This document shows positions 1 through 12,000 of a stretch of DNA of 64,000 nucleotides, piece after piece (the stretch's first letter is position 1; each line of letters begins with the position of its first letter). Both the position numbers and the translations under genes were made by a program. The stretch comes from Cryptomeria japonica. Its lineage: Eukaryota > Streptophyta > Pinopsida > Cupressales > Cupressaceae. The notes under the pieces were generated by a model that made no database searches, was not told where the DNA came from, and worked only from the letters and a program-made list of their open reading frames with translations. The DNA is taken from NCBI RefSeq assembly GCF_030272615.1, contig NC_081406.1, positions 217,380,997-217,444,996 on the forward strand. Reading direction: 5' to 3'.

Positions 1-37
1 GCATGAGATCAATAAAGGTAGGAAGATTGAATGCTAG

Positions 38-196
38 TATCAAGCCCAACTAGCAGCAATGAGAGTGATTCCATGGGACAAGACTATCATTTGGATGGAA
101 GGCCCCCTTGGATTGAACAATGAAGACTATGTAATCATTAGATCTACTGTATCTTTTGTTTACATAAACTGTATTGTATATGTCTCACATGTATAG
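38..196 (+). other. Possible 3' end of an unrecognised coding region
   Basis: An open frame runs from just after a TAG at 35-37 to a TAG at 194-196. It would encode a peptide containing IPWDKTIIWMEGPLGLNNED. The composition looks protein-like rather than random, and nearby AG dinucleotides could be splice acceptors, so it may be a last exon of a gene starting left of the window or a decayed fragment. I do not recognise the family. Confidence 0.22.
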
Positions 197-1320
197 GCCC
201 CATTTTCCACACAGTATAAGGTTTAATATTGTAAATGAGTTAGTCTCATATAGTAATGTTCATTTTTGTATCCTGTGATTGGACTCTATTAAAGAGAGTA
301 TAGTCTGGTAAGTGATACTTTTGCAAAAAAAATTGCCTTATATTTAATACAAAAAAAAAGTACATTACAACTCAAATTTTATTTACTTTGACTTAAATTA
401 GAGAATGATATTTTAAATTCTATACATTTAGCATTTCAATATATACATGAAAGTAATTAAACTTATAATTCCTTTTTATAATCACAATTCTAGTTGAAAT
501 TTGTAATCAATTCTATGAATGAAATCTTTCACTAGAAGATGTTTTACAAAACAAAGCCCTATTTCCAGATCCACCACTTCAAAACTCCTACTAAAAGGCC
601 CCCATTATCTAACACTTAACCCCCTCCACATGATGAGGTTCAATTGAAATAAAAAATAATTGATGACATAGCCATATTATAGAAAAAAATATAATATTTT
701 ATAATGAGAGAAATATCCCTCCACAAATTGCACAATTTCCATCTTTGATACAAAGTTGATTTTGTTAGTGCTACTCAATTAAATGCTCTTGTATTACTGG
801 CCATAATTTTAGATGATAATGAGCTAGATATCTCAATGAGATACATTTCAAGGGTTAATTTGTAGGATTTTATTGTTCATAATTTATTGTCCATGTCAGC
901 ATCTCAAGTCTTGAGAAAGTAAACGTGATATCGTGTCCATCTGCAGACTAGGTGTGGTATTGACATTATAGGTTTACACGACATTGGAATTCCCGGGGCG
1001 ATATAATCTACTTTCGTTGAGTGTCTTGATGTAGAGTAATTACTTTCCTGATTTCCTTTCAAATTTATGCCATGGATCTTTCCTACAGATTTCGTGGACC
1101 AGTTCAAAAGACACGTTATAACACAAGTCACTGTTTTACGGCACGCTGTATCCTAATTTTCAATTAATTAATAACTACGGTGAAATGTGGATTCAGGAGT
1201 TGGATAGAAAATGAGTTTTCTCTGATGTGGAAATCTGTTGGAATGTGAGGAACATGAATATGATTTGGATAAACTTCGATGAGTTGCTTCGATTCCTCAG
1301 CCCACAAAACGTAATAGGAT
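197..1320. other. AT-rich stretch without recognisable gene
   Basis: Short frames on both strands show no family motif, and no repeat partner was seen elsewhere in the window. The last part is the upstream flank of GRAS copy 1 and is not shared with copy 2, whose homology starts only near 1419. It therefore probably contains the copy 1-specific promoter region. Confidence 0.4.
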
Positions 1321-1328
1321 TATAAATA
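1321..1328 (+). promoter_or_regulatory. Candidate TATA box of GRAS copy 1
   Basis: The sequence is TATAAATA. It lies about 185 bases before the inferred leader-exon donor at 1508, which would put a transcription start near 1350-1360. The equivalent region is absent from the second GRAS copy. Position and sequence fit a plant TATA box; there is no transcript evidence. Confidence 0.45.
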
Positions 1329-1507
1329 ATATGTTCCTCCAAAAATCATTTACAAATTCCTATTGTTGTTTAGTCCCAAGAATAAATTATTCTCCCAGAT
1401 TCTTTGATTCTATTTCAGATCTAATCAGCTTGCATATCAGATGGGATGTCGTATTCTTTGCACTTGCTTGCTTGGTTCAACTTCTATTAATTTTACAAGT
1501 GTCACAG

Positions 1508-1869
1508 GTAAAGTGGTGGATAGATCTAGCAAAATCAATAAACAAAACTATGTACATTTTAAACAATAAATAAATAGAATTATTACCTTTGTTCCCGAGG
1601 CGTACGTTAAATTTTATAATAATAATTGTGTCGTATACAAGATTTATTAGTTTTGGTCCTGTAGCAGGAAGATTTCGTGACAATTGTGGTTGAAATGTTT
1701 ATAGTTTCAAGGAGTTAAGTGAAATTTCGTTTGAATACGGATATGCTGAATTATATTCGATGAGAAATCATGGTGAAAGTATGTTGAAATTATGATGAAA
1801 GTGCGTTTAAGCTTTCATTCATATTTGAGCCTCGTTCATTCCACACTACACGACATGATTCGCTTTCAG
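1508..1869 (+). other. Inferred 5'-leader intron of GRAS copy 1
   Basis: A strong donor, CAG/GTAAAG, sits at 1507/1508 and a pyrimidine-rich acceptor, GCTTTCAG, ends at 1869. The paralogue has a matching donor (GAG/GTAAAG at 24531) and acceptor (GCTTTCAG ending at 24892), giving the same 362-bp length. Exon 1 would carry an upstream ATG at 1441. Spliced, this gives a short upstream frame of about 41 codons ending near 1927, before the main start at 2043. This is inferred from sequence and paralogue comparison only. Confidence 0.5.
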
Positions 1870-2042
1870 GATCTACAGGTTTGGTTTTCCAAATTTATGT
1901 TCTCTATTCGAAAGATATGGTGATGTGACGTCCTTGGTCTCATATGCTTTGGTGTTGTTTAAAATCCACGGCAGATGATTCAATAGTAAAAGACAACAAT
2001 TCTAAACTTGCATACAATTTTGTGGGAGAAGAAGATTTGGAA

Positions 2043-3722
2043 ATGGAGATTAGCATAATGCAGGAAGTTGGGCACATCTATTGGGACGACAACAAATTGG
2101 CGATTAAGGAAGATTTTAGTTATGATACACCATTAGATTTTAGTTTCAGTCCCGATGATTCTTCTCTTTGGAACCCATCATCAGAATTCTGTTCGATCGA
2201 AGAGAATACAATGCTTTCGATCGAAGAGAATACAGTGCTTTCAAATGAGACCCAAAATGATGTTATGGAATTTGCTTTTGAAGATGAGCTCTTAGACTCG
2301 AATGATGATCTTCTGTGGGACGACCTAATAGTTGAGGAGACTGAATTGTTATGTCCATGTCCCCAAAAGGAGCTCTTTTCAGAACAAGAGAATTCAGCCA
2401 TAATTGAACATATACCGTGTGTCAGTCAGCATGATTCTGATCTATCTATGTTTGATCTTGATTTTAGAAATGCTCAAGATGGTGGTGAAGATTTTAGCTG
2501 TTTATCAAGTGAGACTGCAAATACATCAACCTCTGGAGAGCCTGAAAAATTTAGTGAAATCATAATCCCCTGTGAGATTGATTCTTCTGAATACAAGGGA
2601 CTGAGGATTGTTCATCTTCTAACTGCCTGTGCAGAGGCAGCATCCAATGGAGCCCTTGAACTTGTTGACGTTCTTCTTGAAAGGCTAAAAGAAATAGCTT
2701 CTCCAACTGGGTCTACTATGGAGAGAGTGGCTTACTATCTTTCTCAATCTCTGCAGCAAACTCAGATGGAGAAGCGGCTGCAGAATTCAATTTCAAATGG
2801 GGTGTCTAGAGCCAATTTTCTTGGAGCTTTCATCTTACTTAACCAAGCCTATCCTTTTATAAAGATTGCACATTTCACTGCAAACCAGAGCATTTTGGAA
2901 GCTATTCCTTTGACAAGGCAGCAGACTGTGCACATAATTGATTTTGATATAATGGACGGTATGCAGTGGCCATCATTGATGGAAGCCTTGAAGAATGAAG
3001 ATTACCAAATTGATCATCTCAAAATTACAGCGGTCAAATGGGTGGATTCTTTTGAGGATTCAGACCCATCTTCAAGCTACTATAAAGACACTGGAAGAAG
3101 ATTGTCTGACTATTCAATTTCATTGGGGATTCCATTTTCGTTCCAGGAAACCGAAATTAAAAATTTGCAAGGGATGATAAGTTCCTCCAAGGAGGATGAG
3201 ATTGTGGTAGTGAATTGTATGTGGGAATTGCCAAATATGTTTGAGCGCAGTAGGAAGAAGTTAGTCGATTTCATTAATGGAGCACATCAGTTCAATCCAG
3301 TTATCCTGACTCTGGGTACTGGAGCAAACGGAATTTCAGGCTATGAGAATCTTACCTTCATGGAGCGATTTTCTCAGTGTTTGAGAAACTTGTGTGCAAT
3401 GTTTGATTCCTTGGAAGCAGGACTAGGAGAGCAATATGGGCTTGCTCGAGCAATGGTGGAACATCTCTTCTTTGGCCCAATGATGTGCAGACCCATTAAT
3501 TACATGGCAAATGATGAGTTGTTCAGAGTGATTGATATCCCTTTAAAATTAGGGTTTGTTGAGCGTGCCATAAGTCAGAAAAGTTTTATGCATGCAAAAG
3601 CTCTTGTATCATGCAATGAGATAGGGAGATCGTATGGTGTAGAATCAGCAGGAAATGGTCAGCTGCTTCTAAATTGGGACATGACTCCTTTAACTTGTGT
3701 GTCTGCATGGAGCAGAGTGTAA
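2043..3722 (+). CDS. GRAS-family transcription regulator, NSP2-like (copy 1, intact)
   Basis: The product (559 aa from this start) is a plant GRAS protein, expected to act in the nucleus as a transcriptional co-regulator. The GRAS domain fills residues about 187-559: a leucine-heptad region beginning LRIVHLLTACAEAA, the VHIID block (VHIIDFDIMDGMQW, from residue 296), and a C-terminal SAW motif (NWDMTPLTCVSAW). The VH(I/V)D-x-DIM(D/E)G-x-QW form and LR-VHLL start recall NODULATION SIGNALING PATHWAY 2, which works in strigolactone and symbiotic signalling; subgroup and function are inference. Residues 1-180 are acidic and low-complexity, with a duplicated IEENT-x-LS octapeptide. The frame is open upstream to an ATG at 1944 (592 aa). 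The 2043 ATG is preferred because it has purine at -3 and G at +4, and because the paralogue loses frame upstream of the same Met. The coding region has no intron, as is usual for GRAS genes. Confidence 0.88.
   Translation: MEISIMQEVGHIYWDDNKLAIKEDFSYDTPLDFSFSPDDSSLWNPSSEFCSIEENTMLSIEENTVLSNETQNDVMEFAFEDELLDSNDDLLWDDLIVEETELLCPCPQKELFSEQENSAIIEHIPCVSQHDSDLSMFDLDFRNAQDGGEDFSCLSSETANTSTSGEPEKFSEIIIPCEIDSSEYKGLRIVHLLTACAEAASNGALELVDVLLERLKEIASPTGSTMERVAYYLSQSLQQTQMEKRLQNSISNGVSRANFLGAFILLNQAYPFIKIAHFTANQSILEAIPLTRQQTVHIIDFDIMDGMQWPSLMEALKNEDYQIDHLKITAVKWVDSFEDSDPSSSYYKDTGRRLSDYSISLGIPFSFQETEIKNLQGMISSSKEDEIVVVNCMWELPNMFERSRKKLVDFINGAHQFNPVILTLGTGANGISGYENLTFMERFSQCLRNLCAMFDSLEAGLGEQYGLARAMVEHLFFGPMMCRPINYMANDELFRVIDIPLKLGFVERAISQKSFMHAKALVSCNEIGRSYGVESAGNGQLLLNWDMTPLTCVSAWSRV
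2193..2240 (+). repeat. 24-bp direct duplication inside GRAS copy 1
   Basis: Two adjacent 24-bp units differ at one base and encode SIEENTML then SIEENTVL. The same pair occurs in GRAS copy 2 at 25215-25262, so the duplication predates the gene duplication. Confidence 0.85.
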
Positions 3723-5445
3723 TTCATATGTTTCATATATACATGTTCATATTAACATATTATTATTTTATATGAATTGGATTCATTGAAACTTGTGTTT
3801 TGGTTATGTTGTTTAAAATTATAAAGTTTATACAATGTTTTTGATTACTTAATCAGGAAAAGGGGTCTTGATCTCTCACAAAACAAGACAACAAACAACA
3901 AAACTAAGCACCAAATAATAGCCACAGACATCACAATGTTGTGGTACAGTCTGCAATTTTTTTAATGCAAAGAGAGTTCATATGTCTTTGCATACAAATA
4001 TCAGAAAAATAGATTAAATCTTTTTGTATTCAAATTGATAGATAATTATTATACTCTTAGAATGTCATTTTCAGAAAATGAGAGATTTGGTGTTAAAAAT
4101 TAGTTGCCTACATCATGAATATATTTTTCTATAAGTGTACTATCCTATATCTTATCTAGTTCAAAAACTGAAAATCTAAAAGTAAATTAATCCTAGTTTA
4201 ATTGTATAGATAAATATAATAAAATAATAAATTTGACACTAAAATTCAAAAATACAATAACTAATTTTAAATATAAAATTATATATCAATAATATTAACA
4301 TAAAATAGCATAAAAAAAGACTTCAGCTATAATAAACCATGTATTACATCTAATTACATAACATTCCTATTTTTAGAATTTCTCACTATTATAAACATTA
4401 TCTCTAGATAGATAATTTAATACCAATTACAGACAAAGAATTACATCAATATAATTATTTTTCAAAAGTCTTCACCTTGATCTGCACTTGGGACAAAGAA
4501 TTATAATAAGATAATTACAGACAATTGTGGCATGCCATTGCTAAATAAGGATTTACAGCGACGTAAGGCCATGCATACATACAATCACAGACTTGGTCGC
4601 CATTGCCAATGAGGTGTCAGTGTATAATTGGCTCTAGCATAATATATTTACTTACTGTTATGAGTTACTATCACACATCATATAAATTGGTATTTGCTAG
4701 AATTGACAACCATCTAAGTTCTTGTCTATAACAATTCCAGAATAGATATTTTTCCATGATTTTATTATTATATTTTTCCCCGTACAATCTACACCAATCG
4801 TCTACTTCTTTCTGATACAAAATGTCGACATATTATAGATGGAAATAGTTTTCTGCATAAATCTAGTGAATCCTGTTATTTTCAACACAAAAATAAAATA
4901 GAAAGTCGTTCTCCACAATTGATGTTTTTTTTAATATTATTTTACCTTTTGTTAGATGTGATCGTCTTTACATTGTAAATTGAATATTCTTGAGGTTACA
5001 TGTCTAAATTTGTGTTTATCCAATTCACATTAGATTTTTTATTGTCCAAATTGAATCTTCTGCCGCTTCTTGACAATTATTTAATTGAGTAATTGGGACA
5101 AACCAGAAAGTTAAACCGATGAGATAATGAAAGCCATTTCTAATTAATCTTCCGAGTATGAATACTTTATTTCTCATCCTTGTGAGGTAAACATAAAACA
5201 AGTGAATTAAGTTGCACTGAAACAAAAGACCATTGTTGTATGTAAAGATTTGGACAAGTTATACTATAGTTAATGTATTAGTTTGTTATTTATAATGGCT
5301 CATCTTTTGTATAAGAAGTACGTGTGTTTTACAATGCATTACTTTATTAATTATATATTGAAATAATAGAATTTGTTGGTCGTTAAATATTTTTAGTATT
5401 TAGTAATTTATAATTAAGCATGATAAAGAACATTAAATATTTAAT
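3723..5445 (+). other. 3' flank of GRAS copy 1, part of the duplicated segment
   Basis: AT-rich and without a credible gene. It aligns by eye with 32273-34000 (after copy 2) and, in part, with 34895-35010 plus 36671-37685 (after copy 3). Shared landmarks include AATGCAAAGAG near 3965 and TTTACAGCGACGTAA near 4552. The first part should be the 3' UTR. The homology stops at about 5445, where a copia remnant begins. Confidence 0.7.
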
Positions 5446-8400
5446 CTTCCATTCCAAATTTCTTAAACAATTTTTTAGCATATTTAGTTTGACAAATAAA
5501 AATGCTTTGTCAGTCTGAGTAATCTACAAACTTAAGAAAAAATTCATCTCACCAATCATAGACATCTCAAATTCTTTCTCCATATTTTTAGAAAATTCTA
5601 TGCATAACTTATTTTCACCTCCAAAGATAATGTCATCAACAAATACTTCAACAATTAGTATATCATCATCAGTGATTTTATAATATAACTTACTTTCAGC
5701 ACCACCCTTAGTAAAACCAAGCTTCAAAAGATATTTATCCAACCTTGCATACCAAGCTCTAGGTGCTTGTTTCAATCCATATAAAGATTTCCTTAACTTG
5801 CAAACCATATCTGTATCATCTGATAGTAAGAAACCATCAGGTTGCTCAATATGAACTTTCTCATCAAGATCCCCATTCAGAAATGCACATTTAATATCCA
5901 TCTGATAAACCTTATAGTTTTTTATAAGCAGCATAGGCAAGAAATAATCATACAGCTACAATCCTAGCTACATGAGAAATTTTTCCCAATAATCAATTCC
6001 TTCCTTTTGAGAATATCCTTTACAAACCAATCTAGCCTTATTCCTTATAACTTGACCATCTTCATTTAATTTATTTCTAAAAATCCATTTAGTACCAATA
6101 ACATTTTTATTTTTCGGCCGGGGAACCAAAGTCCATGTATTATTTTTCTCAATCTGATCTAACTCTTCTTCCATAGCTTTCAAACCAATGTTCATCTTTA
6201 TATGCCTCAATTACTGATACTGGTTCAACTTGTGAAATTAAACATACCTCATTAGTTGCAGTCTTCTTCTTGTCATCATTTCATTTCTCTTATCCCCAAT
6301 GATTTGATCTGTCATCACTTCTTCTGTTCCTCTTCCATGTTCTTCAGTTACTGTAGAATTCTTTGATACTGCCAGAGTAACTGGTTCAACTCTCTGTTCC
6401 AGTAAAGGTGCTAATAGTTCAAATATAATCATTTCTAGTGTCTGTTCTTTCTCATAAACTCTGATTTGACTTCTATTTAGCTCATCTACTTTGACATTAA
6501 CACTCTCCATTATTCTTTGCAATCTCTTGTTATAACATCTATATGCTTTGCTTTCATTAGAATAACCAAAAAATATGCCTTCATCACATCTAGAATCAAA
6601 TTTACCAATAATATCATCTCTCCTGATATAACATTTGCTACCAAAAATTTTGAAATACATAACTGTAGGTGTATTGCCAAACCATAATTCATAAGACGTC
6701 TTATCGGTTTCTCCTTTGATGTGTACTCTATTGAATGTATAAACTGTTGTACTCAATGCTTCTCTCCCATAGACATGAGGTAAATTATCTTCCATCATCA
6801 TTCTTCTAGCAGCATCCAAGATAGTTTTGTTTTTCCTTTCCACAACTCCATTATGGTGAGGTGTTTGGGGAGCAGAAAATTATCTTCTTATACCATGCTT
6901 GTCACAAAAGTTATTAAACTCACTAGATGTGAATTCTCCACCATGATCTGATCGCAAACATTTAATCTTCAATCATGTCTCAGTTTCTAATTTAGCCTTA
7001 AAAATTTTAAACTTTTCAAATGCTTCAAATTTTTCTCTCAAAAAGGTAACCCACATCATTCTAGAATAATCATCAATGATTAGCATGAAATATCTGTCAC
7101 CATGAAAAATTTTAACTGTAGCAGGGCCACACAAATCACTATGAATAAGATCAAGAACATCATTTGATTTACCTTGTATACTCCTAAAAGAGGTTCTGAC
7201 CTATTTACCCATTTGACATTCTTGAGATACCGGATTATAGGGCTTCTTAATCTTAGGTATCTCCCTAACAACCTTAGTTGAACTGATCCTCACAATGCAA
7301 TCAAAATTCACATGACACGACTTTTTATGCCATAGCCAACTCTCATCAATATGTAAAATCAAACATGTTTTCTCACTGGATTTTAAATGAAATATATTAC
7401 CTTTTCTTTGTGTACCGGTTGCAATCTCCAAGCCAGTTCTGTTAATGATTTTGTATTTTCCATCTTTGAACTGTAATTGAAATCCCTTATCTATCAATTG
7501 TCCTATAATCATAATATTATGCCTCAAACCTTCAACATAATAAACCTCGTTAGTATTGTTCTTACCATCCAATGATATAGTTCATTTTCCTTTGATCATA
7601 AATGCCCTGTTATCTCCAAATCTAACTAGACCACCATCAAATTATTGCAAGGACATAAACTTCCCTTTATCTCTAGTCATATGATGCGAACAACCACTGC
7701 CAATTACCCATTCATCCTTGTCTTCAATTTTAGCAGCAAGTACCTTCTCCTCAAGTACATTTTCTTCCAGTATCAGATCATCTTCCTTGATAGCTAGGAA
7801 CACCCATTCCTTCCCATTGCTAGATCCACTAGCTAATTCTTCTGTCGGTTCATCATTTGAATCAATAATACCTTCCCCATCTACTTTGTAGCATGATTTG
7901 TCTTTGTTATTCTTGAATTTATACATGTTCTGATATCTAGGGTTAGCCTTAAATGATCTTTTAACTCTTCCTTCAAATCTTGAATTCCTTTTAGGACATC
8001 TAGATGAAAAATGACCAATCTTACTACATGAAAAACATTTAAAAGGTGTTTTTCCTTCATACTTACTTTCTATCGGTCTTTTGGGTACTCTTCTACTAAA
8101 AAGTAATTCAAGTTTCTCAAAGTCATCATCTTCTCTCCTCATATCTTCTAATTCCTTTGTATATAAAACTTTCCAGTCTTGTTTACCGGTTGTAGATGTA
8201 GATGCATGAAAAGAAGGTTCAGTCTTCACAACTCAAGAAGGTCCAAATTCCTCAAGCTCAACAGAAGATAGTTTCCCAGCCAAAGTATCCCTATTGACAA
8301 ATGTGTTAGTCATTTTTCTCAACTCATTGATAGCAGTAGCCTTCATTTAATAAGCCGGTGGTAGGGCTCTCAGGATTTTAGAAACAATTTCATCTTCACT

Positions 8401-8930
8401 CAGAGATCCACCACAACATTGAATTCCTATAATAATCTCATTTACCCTTTCCATGAATGTAGTAATCCTTTCATCTTCTTCAATCTTCTGGTTTTCATAT
8501 TTCACCTGGTAACCATCAAGTTTAACAATCTTCACTTTAGGGTCACCTTCATTAAGACTCTACAACTTATCCCATATAACCTTTCTAGATGATTTGTCAT
8601 TTAGTCCCATTATTTGTGGATAAGAAAGTGCACACAAGAGGGGTTCTCTTTCTCTACAATCATTCTCAAGCTCTTTGTCTAGGTTTGTCGAAGGAGGATT
8701 GTCAGATCTCGGATTATAGGGTGTGACACCATTTTGTGTGATCTCCCAAATATCCTTGCCAAGACATCTCAGATGAGTCTCGATCAGAATCTTCCATACT
8801 TTGTAATTTGTTCCATCAAGCCTCAGAATATCCCTTCGAAAGATAGCTCAAGAAGAACTGGATGAACATGAATTGCTAGTCACCATAGGATCTTCCTGAA
8901 GTGGTTAATCTTTCTGCAGAGAGGATCAAA

Positions 8931-8942
8931 GCTCTGATACCA
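8931..8942 (-). other. Primer-binding site, initiator-tRNA-Met type
   Basis: On the minus strand the sequence reads TGGTATCAGAGC, the usual Ty1/copia primer-binding site complementary to the 3' end of plant initiator tRNA-Met. It lies two bases from the LTR end, fixing the orientation and the LTR boundary. Confidence 0.8.
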
Positions 8943-8944
8943 AT

Positions 8945-10141
8945 TGTTAGACAATTTAGTTAACTGGAAGACAAATGAGAGGGGGGGTGAATCAGTTATC
9001 ACAGATTATAGGAACACTTATAAATTTAAACTTTAATACTAGAACCCAAAATATTAATACTGAAATAGAAGTTAATCAATTAAGAATGAACAATAATCAC
9101 ATAATAAAAGCCATCCACACAATACCAAGATTTGTATGTGGAAAACCTAGTAAAGGGGAAAACCACGCTGGTAAGCCTAACCACAGTTAGATAATACTTC
9201 TGTAGTATGTGAATTACAATTAAGGGGCCCACACTTGCAGCAAGGCCAATAGCCTAAAGTGCACTACTCATCACAAAAAGAGTCTCACTGACTATATATA
9301 AATCCAAACTACAATCTGGAGAAGCATATAACTACAAAAGATAGCATCCCCTATGCTTGAGTATAGTTCTTGTTAAGCTCAATATCAGAGGACTAAATCC
9401 ACTTACATAAACCCAATTCGATCTCTAATGATCGACCAACTCCTCTGCCTGAATGATATTACATTGTTGACACATTACAATCCTTGACCATGACTTGTAC
9501 CAAACAACCATGATATATATATGTCTTCTACAATGAGATCTTACATCTATATATATAAAACCTCAACCATAAACAATCAGGTCAGCCACCAGACAATTAC
9601 TAGATTACATAATTATAAACCATGTTGGTCATAGACCAAACAAATAATATCAAAACATAAGACATCCCAGAAATACATCAATAGGTCATATCCACACGTT
9701 ATATTAATGCCTATCCATAACCTAGATGAACCAGGACCAAGTATAGGTCGACATATTTCAACAATGATCTCTAGCCACGAAGTCTTGAAAAAGATCACCA
9801 ACAACATCTTGAAACTCCATCAGAAGGTACACCAACACCACTTATGCAATTCATCAAAGATCTCCATCAAAATCTCAGCTGATGAAACCCTCGCTGGAAC
9901 CAGAAACCAATCATCTAAGCAAGTAGGATAGTATCCAATCTCCAGACCAAAACCGAATGATCAAATATGAGTATAAGTACCATGAACAAAGCCAATTCCA
10001 TCATCAACTTATACTGGAGCCTACCCGATCATGTCGAATCCAGGTTAACTAGAAACCACTTAACCTACCGGGATCAGAAGGGTGCCGATAAAGCATCCAA
10101 ATAGCTAGTGTTGGCATCAATGAGAAAACAATAGTGCAACA
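8945..10141 (-). repeat. 5' LTR of the truncated copia element
   Basis: The inner end is set by the primer-binding site (plus strand begins TGTTAGACAATT). The outer end is placed at ...GCAACA near 10141, so that the minus-strand LTR would begin TGTTGCAC. The outer boundary is uncertain by tens of bases because there is no second LTR to compare. Confidence 0.55.
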
Positions 10142-10174
10142 CATAATCAATTCTACCAAATGGTTAATAGACTA

Positions 10175-11013
10175 TGTGGAAAAGAGAGAGGAAATGAGTG
10201 ACATGAGGAGCTACTAGTTCGGTTTTGAGCTATAACTTTGGATCTGAACTAATTTAACTAACACGGATCTGTCTTGCAAATTTGGAGAAAATTTGTCGAG
10301 ACCATGGCGAGAATGTACATGGCCTGCCACAAAATCTGTGAAACAAAAATGGTTCTTTTGTCTCTATAAATGATGCCCAAACTTGTAATTATAGTTGCGC
10401 ATCTATAACCTACACATAGAAAAGAGAAGAAAGGGGGTTTGTGGATAGGGTTTGCTTGTATGAAATGACATGTAACATGAAAATACTCTAGCACACAAAT
10501 ATGCTTGCAAATGAATGTTGTAATGTTGCTCCAATGGATGAATGAAGAAGACTTGAATGCTTGAATGCTTGATGATAAGCTTAAAATCTTGTATCTTCTC
10601 CTTATGCTCTCTATTTCTTATCATATGTCATTCATCCCTAAATAAGGGTAATGAATTTTGTTTTATACATGCCATAAGGAATAACTTTCAACCACCGAAG
10701 GCCGACAAAGATGAATAACAAACCCCAAAGACAAAAAGTGCATAGGAGATCAGGCAACCCACACATAGGACCACCCTAAGATGTGGGGATAGGGGTTCCA
10801 TGCCCCTATCCTAGGGGGAAAGGGGCACCATGTCCCTCTCCTGCCCTATTTTGGGGCCCAGATAGGTTCTAGAGCAGATACATGACATGAAGGAGAAAGA
10901 GTAAAGGGTTGGAAATGCATAAATAGATACTGTTAAGGAAGGAGACTTTGTTACCAAGGTGAGGACCCCAAATGCGGTTAAAATTGTAGGCGTTGCAATT
11001 TTATGACACTATA
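10175..11013 (-). repeat. Left LTR (3' LTR) of the LARD-like element
   Basis: 839 bp, paired with 15598-16632. It contains two units of the GC-rich approximately 30-bp minisatellite and lacks about 150 bp present in the right LTR. Confidence 0.75.
10786..10850. repeat. Two-unit GC-rich minisatellite in the left LTR
   Basis: Two units of about 30 bp around AGGGG-xx-CCATG(C/T)CCCT. The first unit can fold as GGATAGGGG against CCCCTATCC. The partner LTR carries four units. Confidence 0.7.
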
Positions 11014-11730
11014 TTTAGTCCCTACTTTAGCGGGAGTATGGATTATGCCACTAGTGCCAGTAAAGTAGAAGAAAGAGAGATGAAGATGAGAGATGTAGAG
11101 CAATACCACAAGGAGTATAAGACATCACTAATATTAAAGAGAAAGAATCCCCCAATCTTAGGGTCTTAACTCATGCGAACATATTGAAGAGCACACAAAA
11201 CAAAAAAGGCACAAGACACACAAAGACAAAGTGCAAAAAGAGCCATGACAAGAACAAGACACAAAATGATAAACTAACTAGCCGAAGAGATCTCAAGCTT
11301 AGATGTCTCAATAACTAACCAGGACACAAAGACCAATCCCATCACATAAACACAAGTGATCACATAAAAGAGAAAAGATGACATCATCCTTGAACTATCA
11401 ATAGTAAAACTATGAGTTCATGAGAGGAAGAAGAGAGAGAACATGAATACACACTTTGGTGATCCATGAGAAGAAAAGTGAAGAAGAAAGAAACCATGGA
11501 CGTCTCGCTCCTAAAAATAGGTGATCCATGAAGAGAAGGACATGGAAAATCTCACCCCTAGAGCTTGCCTAGGTGATCCATGTAAAGATAGAGAGTGAGA
11601 ACACCGTTACTTCCACTCAACCTCATGTGTGTGAGTGCAAGTGAGGTTCAAAGTGCCTCATAGGATTCTATACCCAAGTACACTACAACCTGTATAGAAT
11701 ATATAGTACAAGTGTTAAGAAAGGTGTGAT

Positions 11731-12000
11731 ATCTCGCTCTAAGAGACCATGCTTTGGTTTCGAGAATAATCACCCCACATAAAAGACAAAATGATGACAT
11801 CTTTCTCTAAGAGGTTTCCCTCTGGTTCCAAGAATGTCTCACTATACAAGACAAGAAGTGAAGACATCTCACTATAAGAGACCGTGCTTTGTTTTCGAGA
11901 CTAACCCACTGTACAAAAAGTGATGATATCTTTCTCTAAGAGGTTTCCCTCTAGTTTCAAGAATGTCCCACTGTTCAATACATGAGATAAGATTGGTACA
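11731..12000. repeat. Two tandem copies of a 135-bp unit inside the LARD-like element
   Basis: The block starting ATCTC-GCTCTAAGAGACC at 11731 recurs at 11866 as ATCTCACTATAAGAGACC. Both copies are followed by TTTCTCTAAGAGGTTTCCCTC and an AAGAATGTC(C/T)CACT motif. It is non-coding on both strands. Confidence 0.65.

Larger units (their letters stand above)
5446..10141 (-). mobile_element. Ty1/copia LTR retrotransposon remnant, truncated at its 3' side
   Basis: On the minus strand, reading leftwards: 5' LTR (8945 to about 10141), primer-binding site next to it, gag with a CCHC knuckle (near 8000-8060), protease region (near 7690), integrase (roughly 6240-7570) and reverse transcriptase (roughly 5450-6210). 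The integrase-before-RT order is diagnostic of Ty1/copia. RNase H and the 3' LTR are missing because the element ends abruptly in the GRAS copy 1 flank. It is clearly broken, with about ten or more breaks, and looks older than the copia at 26712. No target-site duplication can be read. Confidence 0.85.

Noticed and set aside
1944-2042. Upstream ATG extending GRAS copy 1 by 33 residues
   Set aside because: The frame is open, but the paralogue loses it by a 1-base change while the rest of its frame stays open, and the ATG context is weaker than at 2043. Kept as an alternative only.
2120-2401. Minus-strand 93-codon frame opposite GRAS copy 1
   Set aside because: Mirror of the acidic, serine-rich coding strand; the same artefact appears opposite copy 2 at 25211-25423.
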